Shown piece after piece: positions 1 to 7,825 of a stretch of DNA of 64,000 nucleotides (its first letter is position 1; the number at the start of each line of letters is the position of its first letter). Source of the stretch: a bacterium M00.F.Ca.ET.205.01.1.1. GTDB taxonomy: Bacteria; Pseudomonadota; Alphaproteobacteria; Rhizobiales; Rhizobiaceae. The notes beneath the pieces were generated by a model that worked only from the letters and a program-made list of their open reading frames with translations, did no database searches and was not told where the DNA came from. A program made the translations under genes and the position numbers. Location of the stretch: positions 186,001 to 250,000 of the forward strand of contig SRUQ01000006.1 in assembly GCA_004791255.1 (NCBI GenBank). Direction: 5' to 3'.

Positions 1-80
1 AATTCCCAGCACTCAGGCCGCTCAACACAACGCAATACAAAGCAAGCGGCACCTTTGTCTGGTTGCCCATCCCGAATTCA

Positions 81-105
81 AACGCCGTCCCGGCATATTA
101 GTTCC
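81..105 (-). promoter_or_regulatory. EcfG-type promoter pointing left (probably nepR-ecfG)
   Basis: On the minus strand GGAAC (105-101) is followed after exactly 16 bases by CGTT (84-81), the general-stress sigma factor pattern of Alphaproteobacteria. It is back to back with the phyR promoter. In related genomes nepR-ecfG lies divergent to phyR, so these genes are expected just left of the window; that part is inference. Confidence 0.7.
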
Positions 106-114
106 ATCAAGGTC

Positions 115-139
115 GGAACTTTTTCGGAGAGCCGACGTT
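115..139 (+). promoter_or_regulatory. EcfG-type promoter of phyR
   Basis: GGAAC at 115-119, a 16-base spacer, then CGTT at 136-139, about 70 bases before the phyR start. This full match to the EcfG consensus implies positive autoregulation of the stress pathway. Confidence 0.8.
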
Positions 140-210
140 TCAATCATCGGGGCTTGCAACCGTCCTGACCTGAACCTTAAACATCGCGTCATCTGAGGGA
201 GACGTCCATT

Positions 211-1005
211 ATGAGCCTTTCCGCCACCATCGCTCCGCATCTGCCGTTCCTGCGCCGATTCTCGCGCGCCGTGTCGGGATCGCAGGAAAGCGGCGATGCG
301 CTGGTCGCAGCGATGCTTGAGGCCATCATCGCCGATGTCGACATGTTTCCCGAGGCATCGAGCGACCGCATAGCTCTGTACAAGGTTTTCGCCAAGCTTT
401 TCACTTCGGTTGCCATCCGCGTTCCGCAGGAGCAGGCGCAGTCGGCTTGGGAACAGCGCGCCGCCGCCAATCTCAACGCGATCGCGCCGCTCCCTCGTCA
501 GGCTTTCCTGCTGGTCGCCGTCGAAGGTTTCAGCGAGGATGAGGCGGCCGAGGTCCTTGGGGTAGGCGAGCAGCGATTCTCCGAACTGCTCGCTGAGGCC
601 AGTAGCGAGATTTCCCGCCAGGTGGCGACCGACGTGCTGATCATCGAAGATGAGCCGCTGATCGCCATGGACATAGAAGAGATGGTCGAGAGCCTCGGTC
701 ACCGCGTCGTCGGCACGGCGCGTACCCATGCCGAGGCGGTGACGATATTCGGCAAGACGCGGCCGAAGATGGTGCTGGCCGACATCCAGCTCGCCGACGG
801 CAGTTCGGGTATCGAGGCCGTAAACGAGATTCTGTCGTCGACCCCGGTGCCGGTGATCTTCATCACCGCATTCCCCGAACGCCTGCTGACCGGCGAGCGG
901 CCCGAACCGGCCTTCCTGGTCACCAAGCCGTTCAATCCCGACATGGTCAAGGCCCTGATCAGCCAGGCATTGTTCTTCGACCGTCAGGCGAAGGCCGCCG
1001 CCTAG
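211..1005 (+). CDS. phyR: General stress response regulator PhyR
   Basis: The 264-residue protein has the PhyR architecture: an N-terminal sigma-factor-like domain (about residues 1-135, with sigma region 2/4 resemblance) and a C-terminal receiver domain (about 140-255). The receiver holds the acidic pocket IIEDE near residue 145, the likely phospho-acceptor Asp191 in LADIQ and the conserved Lys in VTKPF. In the known pathway phosphorylated PhyR binds the anti-sigma factor NepR and frees EcfG. The start follows GGGAGACG and lies downstream of a consensus EcfG promoter. Two HWE-type histidine kinases in the next 5 kb are candidate phosphodonors. Length and domain order are normal for the family. 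Confidence 0.95.
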   Translation: MSLSATIAPHLPFLRRFSRAVSGSQESGDALVAAMLEAIIADVDMFPEASSDRIALYKVFAKLFTSVAIRVPQEQAQSAWEQRAAANLNAIAPLPRQAFLLVAVEGFSEDEAAEVLGVGEQRFSELLAEASSEISRQVATDVLIIEDEPLIAMDIEEMVESLGHRVVGTARTHAEAVTIFGKTRPKMVLADIQLADGSSGIEAVNEILSSTPVPVIFITAFPERLLTGERPEPAFLVTKPFNPDMVKALISQALFFDRQAKAAA

Positions 1006-1159
1006 AGCACACGCCGCCATCAGGGAAGAACGCCGCGATTGAAGGCCGTCCGGTGCCGTGCCTCGGGCGGCCTTTTGGCAGGCCCGGATGCGTCATCCGC
1101 CGATTTCCAGCCAGGCTTCGTTCCAGCATTTGCAAGCGCCGTCTTTTTCGGCGAATGGT

Positions 1160-1184
1160 GGAACAAACCGCATCTGCACACGTT
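1160..1184 (+). promoter_or_regulatory. EcfG-type promoter of the DUF1328 gene
   Basis: GGAAC at 1160-1164, 16 bases, CGTT at 1181-1184. It ends 29 bases before the start codon of the small membrane protein gene. Confidence 0.78.
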
Positions 1185-1213
1185 TTTATCGCACAATTCG
1201 AAGGAGATGAACC

Positions 1214-1378
1214 ATGCTTTACTGGGCGCTCGTATTTCTCGTCGTGGCGATCATCGCCGGCGCGCTTGGTTTCGGCGGCATCGCCGGCACCTCCGCCGGG
1301 ATAGCGCAGATTTTGTTCTTCGTCTTTCTCGCGTTTCTCGTCATTTCGCTTCTCGCCGGCTTGTTCAGACGGGCGTGA
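1214..1378 (+). CDS. DUF1328 (UPF0391) small membrane protein
   Basis: This 54-residue peptide, starting MLYWALVFLV, consists almost entirely of two hydrophobic helices separated by a Gly/Ala-rich turn (GFGGIAGTSAGIA) and ends in a basic RRA tail. That pattern is typical of DUF1328/YtjA-like inner-membrane peptides, which have no defined biochemical role. A strong ribosome site (AAGGAGATGA) sits just before the ATG, and an EcfG promoter precedes it, so it should be a stress-induced membrane peptide. It is shorter than the usual annotation length cut-off and could be missed. Confidence 0.85.
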   Translation: MLYWALVFLVVAIIAGALGFGGIAGTSAGIAQILFFVFLAFLVISLLAGLFRRA

Positions 1379-1502
1379 GCGTGATCATTCAGCCGAACAC
1401 TGGAAGCCGCACCCCTCAAACGGTTTCCAGCCACCGCCGGGCGGAGTCCTTCAAAGGGACACCGTCCGGCGGACCGCTTTTTGGGCCCGAGAAAATCGCA
1501 TG

Positions 1503-1527
1503 GGAACCCATTCGACCGTAAGCCGTT
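1503..1527 (+). promoter_or_regulatory. EcfG-type promoter of the HWE kinase gene
   Basis: GGAAC at 1503-1507, 16 bases, CGTT at 1524-1527, 29 bases before the kinase start codon. The motif-to-start distance equals that of the DUF1328 gene. Confidence 0.78.
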
Positions 1528-1556
1528 CAGCCTGAGTTGGGCGGACAGGTTGGCCT

Positions 1557-2591
1557 ATGAGTTTCAAAAGCAGAGATAGACAGGGAGGCACACGGAGCGA
1601 CGAAGTCATCGCTCTGCATCCCGCCGAAAGCGGCATGCAACTCGGTCGGGCTCTTCTTCACGCTCTGCACAATGCCGGCATTTCCGTTCTCTATCAGGAT
1701 CGCGAGATGAAGACCGTCTGGGCGCGCAACATGCGTGCGCCCTGGGCCTCCGAAACCGGCGACAGCAACGGCATCCTGCCGCCGGCCCAGGCCAATCGCA
1801 TCAGCGGTGCCAAGCGCGACGTCATCGCTTCAGGCAATCCGCAGCGGCTTGAGATCGGCGTCCCGGCCGAGGATGGCGTCCGCTGGTTTGAGGTGTGGAT
1901 CGATGCCGACCATGGCGATGGCGGCGACGTGCAGGGCGTTGTCACTACGATGGTCGAGACAACTGAGCAGAAACGCCGCGAGCAGACGCTGACAGCGCTG
2001 CTGCGCGAAGTCAGCCATCGCTCGAAGAACCTTCTGGCCATCATCCAGAGCATCGCCACCCAGACCGGGCGTTATTCCGACGGTATTGGCGATTTCCTAT
2101 CCCGTTTTCGCGGCCGGCTGCAGTCACTGGCCTCCTCCCAGGATCTGGTGACATCCTCCAACTGGCGGGGTGCTGCCCTTCGCGAACTGGTGAGCGGCCA
2201 GGTCGGCCGCTACACCACGAATGCGCTGCAAAACCTTCGCTTCCGCGGCGCAAACCCCTACCTCAATCCCAACGCGGCGCTGCATATCGGCCTGGCGATG
2301 CACGAACTTGCCGTCAATTCCGTCAGCTATGGTGCCTTGTCCCGGCCGGACGGTTTTGTCGAGGTGACAGCCGACCTCCGAACCACCCCGGCCGGCGAGG
2401 TTGCCCTGGCGCTGACATGGGCCGAAGCCGTGGCGACCGACGGCGCCCAACTGAGCAGAAAGCGGTTCGGCAGTGTCGCGCTGGAGCGGGTAGTGCCCGC
2501 ATCGCTGAACGGAACGGCGAGCCTGGAGATCGCCGACGGCCGCCTCGAATACCGCCTTGTCGCCCCGCACGGCAATTTCGCGACCGATTGA
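1557..2591 (+). CDS. Soluble HWE-family sensor histidine kinase with PAS-like N-terminus
   Basis: This 344-residue protein has no membrane segment. Residues about 30-140 form a PAS-like sensor region ending in ETTEQKRRE, followed by a HisKA_2/HWE dimerisation helix with the phospho-acceptor His154 in EVSHRSKN. The ATPase part shows the N-box MHELAVNSVSYGAL (about 249-260) and the family-defining WxE motif as W288-A-E290; the usual GFG loop reads RFGS. HWE kinases often phosphorylate PhyR or single-domain regulators. The position beside phyR and the EcfG promoter in front suggest a role in the stress pathway, possibly feedback; the direction of that effect cannot be read from sequence. Confidence 0.85.
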   Translation: MSFKSRDRQGGTRSDEVIALHPAESGMQLGRALLHALHNAGISVLYQDREMKTVWARNMRAPWASETGDSNGILPPAQANRISGAKRDVIASGNPQRLEIGVPAEDGVRWFEVWIDADHGDGGDVQGVVTTMVETTEQKRREQTLTALLREVSHRSKNLLAIIQSIATQTGRYSDGIGDFLSRFRGRLQSLASSQDLVTSSNWRGAALRELVSGQVGRYTTNALQNLRFRGANPYLNPNAALHIGLAMHELAVNSVSYGALSRPDGFVEVTADLRTTPAGEVALALTWAEAVATDGAQLSRKRFGSVALERVVPASLNGTASLEIADGRLEYRLVAPHGNFATD

Positions 2592-2729
2592 GCGATGGGC
2601 GGCCGGCCATGATCCTTAACCGGCTGTTCACCATAAAGGCGCAAGCTTTCATTCCCGGATACCGCTGGATCCTGTCACCCCGACGACCATGACTGGGGCG
2701 ATTATGCAGGGCGGTTTGGGAGGAGCGCC

Positions 2730-2900
2730 GTGACGGTTGCCGACATGAACAGACTGGAGCAGGCCGCCCGTATCTCGATGGGCGAATTTCAGGATTGCGA
2801 GGCCTCCTCGGCACCGCTAGCCCCCGCCCCATATGCCGTGCCGCATCTGGTTGTCCTCGCGCTGGCCGCGGTGATTGTCCTGGCGGTTCTCTTTCACTGA
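2730..2900 (+). CDS. Hypothetical small single-pass membrane protein
   Basis: A 56-codon frame begins with GTG after the ribosome site GGAGGAGC (an internal ATG at 2745 is the alternative). The N-terminal half is polar (about residues 1-36, containing MNRLEQAARISMGEF). The C-terminal half is one hydrophobic helix (LVVLALAAVIVLAVLF) ending right at the stop. It lies 138 bases after the HWE kinase on the same strand and has no EcfG motif of its own, so it may be co-transcribed. Function unknown; support comes from the ribosome site and the membrane-anchor composition. Confidence 0.55.
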   Translation: MTVADMNRLEQAARISMGEFQDCEASSAPLAPAPYAVPHLVVLALAAVIVLAVLFH

Positions 2901-2994
2901 CCTGGTCGAAATCCATTCCCCGCGTCTGATTTTCGCAAGGCTCCCGATGTCGAGCCGTGCCCTTGCCATATTTGCGCGTCGCCCCGCCGCAACA

Positions 2995-3020
2995 GGAACT
3001 TTTGACGGATATCGACCGTT
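2995..3020 (+). promoter_or_regulatory. EcfG-type promoter with 17-base spacer
   Basis: GGAAC at 2995-2999, 17 bases, CGTT at 3017-3020, 25 bases before the next start codon (3045). Both 16- and 17-base spacers are accepted for EcfG. Confidence 0.72.
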
Positions 3021-3044
3021 GTTGTGGCGGGAGGACATGTCGCC

Positions 3045-3371
3045 ATGGAACACATCGCCGCATTGCTTCTGGTCATCGGCTGCTCGAACGCGATGACCGA
3101 CTGTCATGAGCTGCAGGTTCCCGTGAGCGTTTTCGAAACCGCGGACCAGTGCACGGCCGAACGCCCGTTCGCGATGGCCGACGTTGAGGGGCAGGCGCAG
3201 CACATCGTCGCCAGGTGCCTCGCCGTCGATCCAGCGCTTGAGGACGATTATGACCAGATCGTCTGGAATGTGCGTTCGGATGGCAGCCTTGACGCCTCGC
3301 TGGGAGTTTCCAGCCTCGTCATGGCATCAAGCGCCGAGCGCCCAGAAAAAGACTATCTTAGCCAACAATAA
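3045..3371 (+). CDS. Hypothetical secreted or periplasmic protein under an EcfG promoter
   Basis: The 108-residue product starts MEHIAALLLVIGCSN, a short hydrophobic leader that could act as a signal peptide. The body contains three more cysteines (TDCHEL, DQCTAE and ARCLAV), which suggests a disulfide-stabilised periplasmic protein. The start is chosen because GGGAGGAC lies about 8 bases upstream; an in-frame ATG at 3024 lacks such a site. I do not recognise a family. The EcfG promoter directly ahead makes it a candidate stress-regulon member. Confidence 0.65.
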   Translation: MEHIAALLLVIGCSNAMTDCHELQVPVSVFETADQCTAERPFAMADVEGQAQHIVARCLAVDPALEDDYDQIVWNVRSDGSLDASLGVSSLVMASSAERPEKDYLSQQ

Positions 3372-3453
3372 ATTCGCTGAGCAAAGGCCATCATTTCATG
3401 CTAAGTGGTGGCTGGAGCTTACAAAGTGTGGACAAAAAGTGAGGAGTGACTCT

Positions 3454-3699
3454 ATGCGGAAGATGATTATTGCCATGGTTGCGGTGGTCGCTGTCAGCGG
3501 CTGCACCACGACCGAGCAGGACGTCGTCGGCGGCGGCTTGATCGGCGCCGGTGTGGGCGGCTTGGTCGGCGGCGGCAAGGGCGCACTGATCGGCGCGGCG
3601 GTTGGTGCCGGGTCGGGCCTGCTGGTTCGCAACCTGCGCAATGGCTATTGCCAGTATCGCGATCATCGCGGCCGGATCTACACGGCCCGCTGCAACTAA
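3454..3699 (+). CDS. Glycine-zipper lipoprotein
   Basis: The 81-residue protein has a lipoprotein signal (MRKMIIAMVAVVAVSGC) with the lipidated Cys at about residue 17. A glycine-zipper repeat follows (GGGLIGAGVGGLVGGG, then GALIGAAVGAGSG), and the C-terminus is short and basic (YCQYRDHRGRIYTARC). Such proteins are usually small outer-membrane lipoproteins related to the SlyB/OsmB class. The ATG at 3454 follows GTGAGGAGTG. No EcfG motif is seen upstream. A perfect 13-bp hairpin follows the stop. Confidence 0.8.
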   Translation: MRKMIIAMVAVVAVSGCTTTEQDVVGGGLIGAGVGGLVGGGKGALIGAAVGAGSGLLVRNLRNGYCQYRDHRGRIYTARCN

Positions 3700-3713
3700 T
3701 TCGGCGAATTTGC

Positions 3714-3743
3714 ATCCGGGGACCGGCCTTCCGGTCCCCGGAT
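3714..3743. terminator. Strong hairpin between convergent genes
   Basis: Perfect inverted repeat with 13-bp arms (ATCCGGGGACCGG and its complement) and a CCTT loop, between the glycine-zipper gene and the convergent CHASE kinase. There is no clear T-run, so it may be a weak or bidirectional terminator. Confidence 0.5.
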
Positions 3744-3771
3744 CGCATGATCGGCCCGACTGCCAGCTATC

Positions 3772-5466
3772 TCAGACTGCCAGCGGGATTTTGATTTCCA
3801 CCTTCAGACCGTCAGCCTGAAAATCGCGCTTGATCGTGCCGTGCAGTTCGCGCGTGACGTTGAGATCGATCAGTTTGGTGCCGAACCCCGTCGTGGCCGG
3901 CGCCTTCGTCTTCTTCTGTCCGGCTTCCAGCCAGTTGAGCGTCAGCGTACGCTCGCGCCCGCCGCCTGTCAGCGCCCAGTCGACCTTGAGCGCACCGACA
4001 ATATTGCCGGCTTCGCCATATTTCAGTGCATTTGTCGCCAGTTCGTGAAAGGTCAGACCTAGCGCCTGGGTCGTCGTCTCGTCGAGCAGCACTTCCGGCC
4101 CGGACAACATCCCTTCGGGAAGCTCCTTGCCGAACACCTGGCCGAGTTCGATGCGCAGCAGGTCACCCAGGTCCGCCTTCTGCCAGCGCGAGCGCGTCAG
4201 CATGTCCTGGGAAGCCGCCATCGCTTGCAGCCGGGCCGAGAACGATGCCGAGAACTCATTGACGTCGGTGGCCCGCGACGCCGTCTGGCGCGCGATCGCC
4301 AGCACCCGCGTGATCGAGTTCTTGATGCGATGCTTCATCTCCTGCAGCATCAGATCCTTTTCGAGCAGGCTCTTTTCCGTCGTCGCATGCAGCAGCGACG
4401 CGGCCTCGTAGGCACGTTCCTGATAGCGCGCGACCAGCGCGATGGCGCCCGCCAGAAGCAGCCCGAACAACCCCAGCATCACCGGAATGGCGCGCGACGA
4501 GGGTGCAGAGAAGGCGCTGGTCGGCCTGAACAGCACGGTCCACGGCCGGCCCGCCACGGTGATCTTGCGGCTGACCAGCAGCGTGTCGCCGATGGTCGAG
4601 GCAGGCGGCGTCTGCGAGCGGAACAAGAGATGATCCGGATCGGCCGTGCCGTCATAGATCTCGGTGTTGACCGGCAGCAGCGGCGCCCGGCTGAGCGCGA
4701 TCTGGAACAGGTCCTGGGCCCGGAAGGCCGCGTAGAGAAGGCCCGACGTCGAGGACCGGTATGCATTGATGACGTCGGGCGCCGTCTCGACATTGAGCCG
4801 CACGAACACCAGAAAGCCGGTGAAGGTCTGCACCGCGCCCGTGCCCTGGCCCAATTGCACCAGCCCGCTTGCGTGCTGTCGATCGTCGGCCATTGCCTTT
4901 TCGATCGCCGCGCGCCGCACCGGTTCGGTGAACATGTCGTAACCGATGCTGGCCTGGTTTGACGGATCGAGTGGCTCGAAAAGCACGATCGGCGTGCGCC
5001 AGGGTTGTGTCGTCTCCGGATAGACGGGATGGCTGGTGCCATGGTCGTGCAGGATGTCGCGTTCGACCGCGGCCTCGTCGCCGGTCTTGACCATCCGCAG
5101 GAAACCGATGCCGCGCAGGCCGGCGAAATTGGTGTCGACGTCAAGCGCGTTGAAGAAAGCCTTGAACTCGCTCTGGGAGATGTCGCCGTTGCGGGCGTCG
5201 AACAGGGCCTGCGTCGACCGCAGCAGCGACAGATGCAGGTCGATGCGGCTCTCGATCCGGTTGAGTGCGTCGTCGGCCGTCGCATCGAACTTGATGCGTG
5301 CCGCCTCCTGTGTCGCGAAATAGGCAAACCCCGCCATCGTCATGCTGATCAGCGCAACGGCGATGAACGCGACGATTGGGAAAAGTTTCTTCAATGGACG
5401 ATGCGGCTCATCAGCATGTCGGCTCTTTATGGGCAAATCGCCGTGCCAACACAATGGCAGGGCCAA
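3772..5466 (-). CDS. Membrane CHASE-domain HWE-family histidine kinase (candidate PhyK)
   Basis: The frame encodes up to 564 residues. A first membrane helix (about 28-50) precedes a periplasmic CHASE sensor domain (about 75-260). A second helix (about 328-347), a short linker and an HWE/HisKA_2 kinase follow, with His379 in QEMKHRIKNS, the N-box FHELATNALKYG, the WxE motif in LNWLEAG and a GFG loop. The frame opens with TTG at 5466; another TTG near 5394, just before KKLFPIVAF, is an equally reasonable start. CHASE domains sense small extracytoplasmic ligands. Its location beside phyR makes it a candidate PhyR kinase, but no EcfG motif precedes it. Assignment to the pathway is inference. Confidence 0.8.
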   Translation of the reverse strand: MALPLCWHGDLPIKSRHADEPHRPLKKLFPIVAFIAVALISMTMAGFAYFATQEAARIKFDATADDALNRIESRIDLHLSLLRSTQALFDARNGDISQSEFKAFFNALDVDTNFAGLRGIGFLRMVKTGDEAAVERDILHDHGTSHPVYPETTQPWRTPIVLFEPLDPSNQASIGYDMFTEPVRRAAIEKAMADDRQHASGLVQLGQGTGAVQTFTGFLVFVRLNVETAPDVINAYRSSTSGLLYAAFRAQDLFQIALSRAPLLPVNTEIYDGTADPDHLLFRSQTPPASTIGDTLLVSRKITVAGRPWTVLFRPTSAFSAPSSRAIPVMLGLFGLLLAGAIALVARYQERAYEAASLLHATTEKSLLEKDLMLQEMKHRIKNSITRVLAIARQTASRATDVNEFSASFSARLQAMAASQDMLTRSRWQKADLGDLLRIELGQVFGKELPEGMLSGPEVLLDETTTQALGLTFHELATNALKYGEAGNIVGALKVDWALTGGGRERTLTLNWLEAGQKKTKAPATTGFGTKLIDLNVTRELHGTIKRDFQADGLKVEIKIPLAV

Positions 5467-5546
5467 GCCATCCTGACGGTTGGCATATCACACGACCGGC
5501 AAACCGCAACGGCCCGGTGACGCGGCTCCAGCCCTTCCGGCCGGCC

Positions 5547-6347
5547 TCAGGCGGCGATCTTCAGGGCGCCGGGACCGGGAATGGCGCCGGGCGGACATTT
5601 GCCCAGGATGATCATGCCGAGCACCTCGTCCTGGGTCACGTCGGTGGTGCGGGCGGTGCCGACGACCTGGCCGTTCTTCATCACGCACACCCGGTCGGCC
5701 AGCTCGAACACATCGTGGATGTCGTGGCTGATCAGGAAGATGCCGATGCCGTCCGACTTGAGCTGCTTGACCAGTTCGCCGACCTGCGCCGTCTCCTGCG
5801 GCCCAAGTGCCGCCGTCGGCTCGTCCATGATCAGGATGCGGGCATTGAACAGGATCGCGCGCGCGATCGCCACCGACTGCCGCTGACCGCCCGACAGTTT
5901 GATCACCGGCTCCTTGAAGCGCTGGAAACGGGGATTGAGCCGGCCCATCACCTTGCGCGCCTCGGCTTCCATGGCGACGTCGTCGAGCGTGCCCCAGCCC
6001 GTCATCAGCTCGCGGCCAAGGAACAAATTGGCGGCGGCGTCGACATTGTCGGCCAGCGCAAGCGTCTGGTAGATCGTTTCGATGCCGTATTTCTTGGCGT
6101 CGCGAGGATTGGAGATCGAGGCCTCCTCGCCATTGACGAAGATCTGCCCCGCGTCACGCTTGTAAGCGCCGGAGAGAATCTTGATCAGGGTCGATTTGCC
6201 GGCACCGTTGTGGCCGAGCAGCGCCACGACCTCGCCGGGGAAAAGATCAATCGAGGCGTCGTCGACGGCGCGGATGCCGCCGAAGGCGATCGAGATGTTG
6301 CGCATATCGATCAGCGGGGTGCCCGCGGGAGCGTTTCTTTCGGACAT
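5547..6347 (-). CDS. xylG: D-xylose ABC transporter, ATP-binding protein
   Basis: This 266-residue protein is a single ABC ATPase domain with Walker A GHNGAGKST, signature LSGGQRQ, Walker B ILIMDEPTAA and the H-loop SHD. It couples ATP hydrolysis to sugar uptake through XylH. Enteric XylG has two fused ATPase domains, whereas this one-domain form (as in rhizobial FrcA-like proteins) must work as a homodimer. It is the last gene of the minus-strand operon xylF-xylH-xylG, 15 bases after xylH, with the ribosome site GGGAGGAG before its ATG. Assignment to xylose rests on the partner binding protein. Confidence 0.85.
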   Translation of the reverse strand: MSERNAPAGTPLIDMRNISIAFGGIRAVDDASIDLFPGEVVALLGHNGAGKSTLIKILSGAYKRDAGQIFVNGEEASISNPRDAKKYGIETIYQTLALADNVDAAANLFLGRELMTGWGTLDDVAMEAEARKVMGRLNPRFQRFKEPVIKLSGGQRQSVAIARAILFNARILIMDEPTAALGPQETAQVGELVKQLKSDGIGIFLISHDIHDVFELADRVCVMKNGQVVGTARTTDVTQDEVLGMIILGKCPPGAIPGPGALKIAA

Positions 6348-6362
6348 GACCTTATCTCCTCC

Positions 6363-7679
6363 CTAGACCCGCTTGCGATAGACGGTGTCGAGCCAGACGG
6401 CGACGACCAGCACGGCGCCGACGACGATGCTCTGCAGCGGCGAATCAATGCCGAGCAGCACCATGCCGGACTGCAGCGACTGCATCAAAAGCGCGCCGAG
6501 CATGGCGCCCAGCACCGTTCCCGAGCCGCCGGCCAGCGAGGTGCCGCCGATGACGGCTGCGGCGATGACCAGAAGCTCGTCCAGCGTGCCCAGCGCATTG
6601 GTCGAGGCGTTGAGGCGCGCCGACGAGATCGCCGCGCTGATCGCCGCCAGCACGCCCATGATCATGAACACCTTCATCGTCACCCAGCGTGTGTTGATGC
6701 CGGCGAGCGAAGCCGCTTCCGGATTGCCGCCGATGGCGAAGACATAGCGGCCGAACCGGGTGCGTCTGGTGATGAACGTCATGACGATGCCGACCGCGAC
6801 CGCCATCAGCACCGGGATGGCGATGCCGTGGGCGATGAACAGGCCGCCTTCGGGAATGGTGATGCCGTTCTGCTGTGCGTATTGGCGCACGATGCCGACC
6901 GGCCAGGGATAGGAGTTAGCGATCCACACCGCGCCAAGGATGGCGGCGCAGGCGACGACGCCGAGGAAGACTTCCGCCCACACCGGGCGCAGCGGGAAAT
7001 GAAACCGTTTGCGCTGCGAGCGGCCGTTGAGCAGCGCGAAGGCGACTGCCGCGCAAGCCACGACACCGACGATCCAGCTGGCAGTAGCACCGATCGAGCC
7101 GCGTGGCCCGCCACCCATCAGCTGGAAGGTGGCATCGAGCGGCGCGACCGTGCGGCCGTTGGTGATGAGCCACGCCATGCCGCGCCAGACCAGCAGGCCG
7201 CCGAGCGTGACGATGAAGGCAGGCACTTCCATATAGGCGATGATGAAGCCCTGAAACGCGCCGATCAAAAGGCCGAGCGCCACGCCGGCGGCGAGAGCGA
7301 TGATCCAGAGCCACGGATTGCCAAGCTGGAAGCCGATGACGCGAATGAGGAATTCGGCCTGCGCCACGCCCATGATCATGCCGATCACGCCTTCGACGGA
7401 GCCGACCGACAGGTCGATGTTGCGCATGACGATGACCAGCACCATGCCGGTCGCCATGATCGCGACCGACGAGGTCTGCACCGAGAGGTTCCATAGATTG
7501 CGCGGCGTCAGGAAAAGCCCGCCCGACAGGATGTGGATGCCGATCCATATGACCAACAGCGCGCCGACCATGCCGAGCATGCGCGTGTCGAGCTCGGTTG
7601 CCTTGAGAAAGCGCCCGAGGGCGCTGAGTTCGGCTGCGCGTGCGCGATCCGCGGTCGTGTCAGTGGTCATGTCGGTCAT
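6363..7679 (-). CDS. xylH: D-xylose ABC transporter, permease
   Basis: The 438-residue product has about ten or more hydrophobic helices and belongs to the BPD_transp_2 (ribose/xylose) permease family. Recognisable features are the conserved loop IGGNPEAASLAGIN (about residue 315) and the late stretch AAAVIGGTSLAGGSG. The longer open frame upstream lacks a ribosome site, whereas the ATG at 7679 (MTDMTTDTT) follows GGGAGGATATC, so that start is chosen. It forms the membrane channel for the sugar delivered by XylF. A stem-loop lies between xylF and this gene. Confidence 0.88.
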   Translation of the reverse strand: MTDMTTDTTADRARAAELSALGRFLKATELDTRMLGMVGALLVIWIGIHILSGGLFLTPRNLWNLSVQTSSVAIMATGMVLVIVMRNIDLSVGSVEGVIGMIMGVAQAEFLIRVIGFQLGNPWLWIIALAAGVALGLLIGAFQGFIIAYMEVPAFIVTLGGLLVWRGMAWLITNGRTVAPLDATFQLMGGGPRGSIGATASWIVGVVACAAVAFALLNGRSQRKRFHFPLRPVWAEVFLGVVACAAILGAVWIANSYPWPVGIVRQYAQQNGITIPEGGLFIAHGIAIPVLMAVAVGIVMTFITRRTRFGRYVFAIGGNPEAASLAGINTRWVTMKVFMIMGVLAAISAAISSARLNASTNALGTLDELLVIAAAVIGGTSLAGGSGTVLGAMLGALLMQSLQSGMVLLGIDSPLQSIVVGAVLVVAVWLDTVYRKRV

Positions 7680-7773
7680 GATATCCTCCCACCGGTTTGC
7701 CGTCTGGCGCGGTTGCCGGAACACGATGCTATTGGTTTTCCCGGCTCTATTGAAGCGGGGAGCCCTTTGAGAA

Positions 7774-7798
7774 ACGCCGCGGCTTTTGGGGCCGCGGC
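7774..7798 (-). terminator. Intercistronic stem-loop between xylF and xylH
   Basis: Perfect 9-bp stem (CGCCGCGGC and its complement) with a 7-base loop, 28 bases after the xylF stop. There is only a weak T-stretch after it on the minus strand. It probably reduces read-through or protects the xylF mRNA end, giving more binding protein than permease. Confidence 0.6.
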
Positions 7799-7825
7799 GC
7801 CGATAGTGGACAGTATTGGGCCGTT

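Noticed and set aside
22..1020. 332-codon minus-strand frame opposite phyR
   Set aside because: Mirror frame of a well-supported gene; low-complexity product without a family.
5376..7496. 706-codon plus-strand frame opposite xylG and xylH
   Set aside because: Its product is rich in His, Arg, Asp and Gln with no folded domain; it is the complement of genuine transporter genes.
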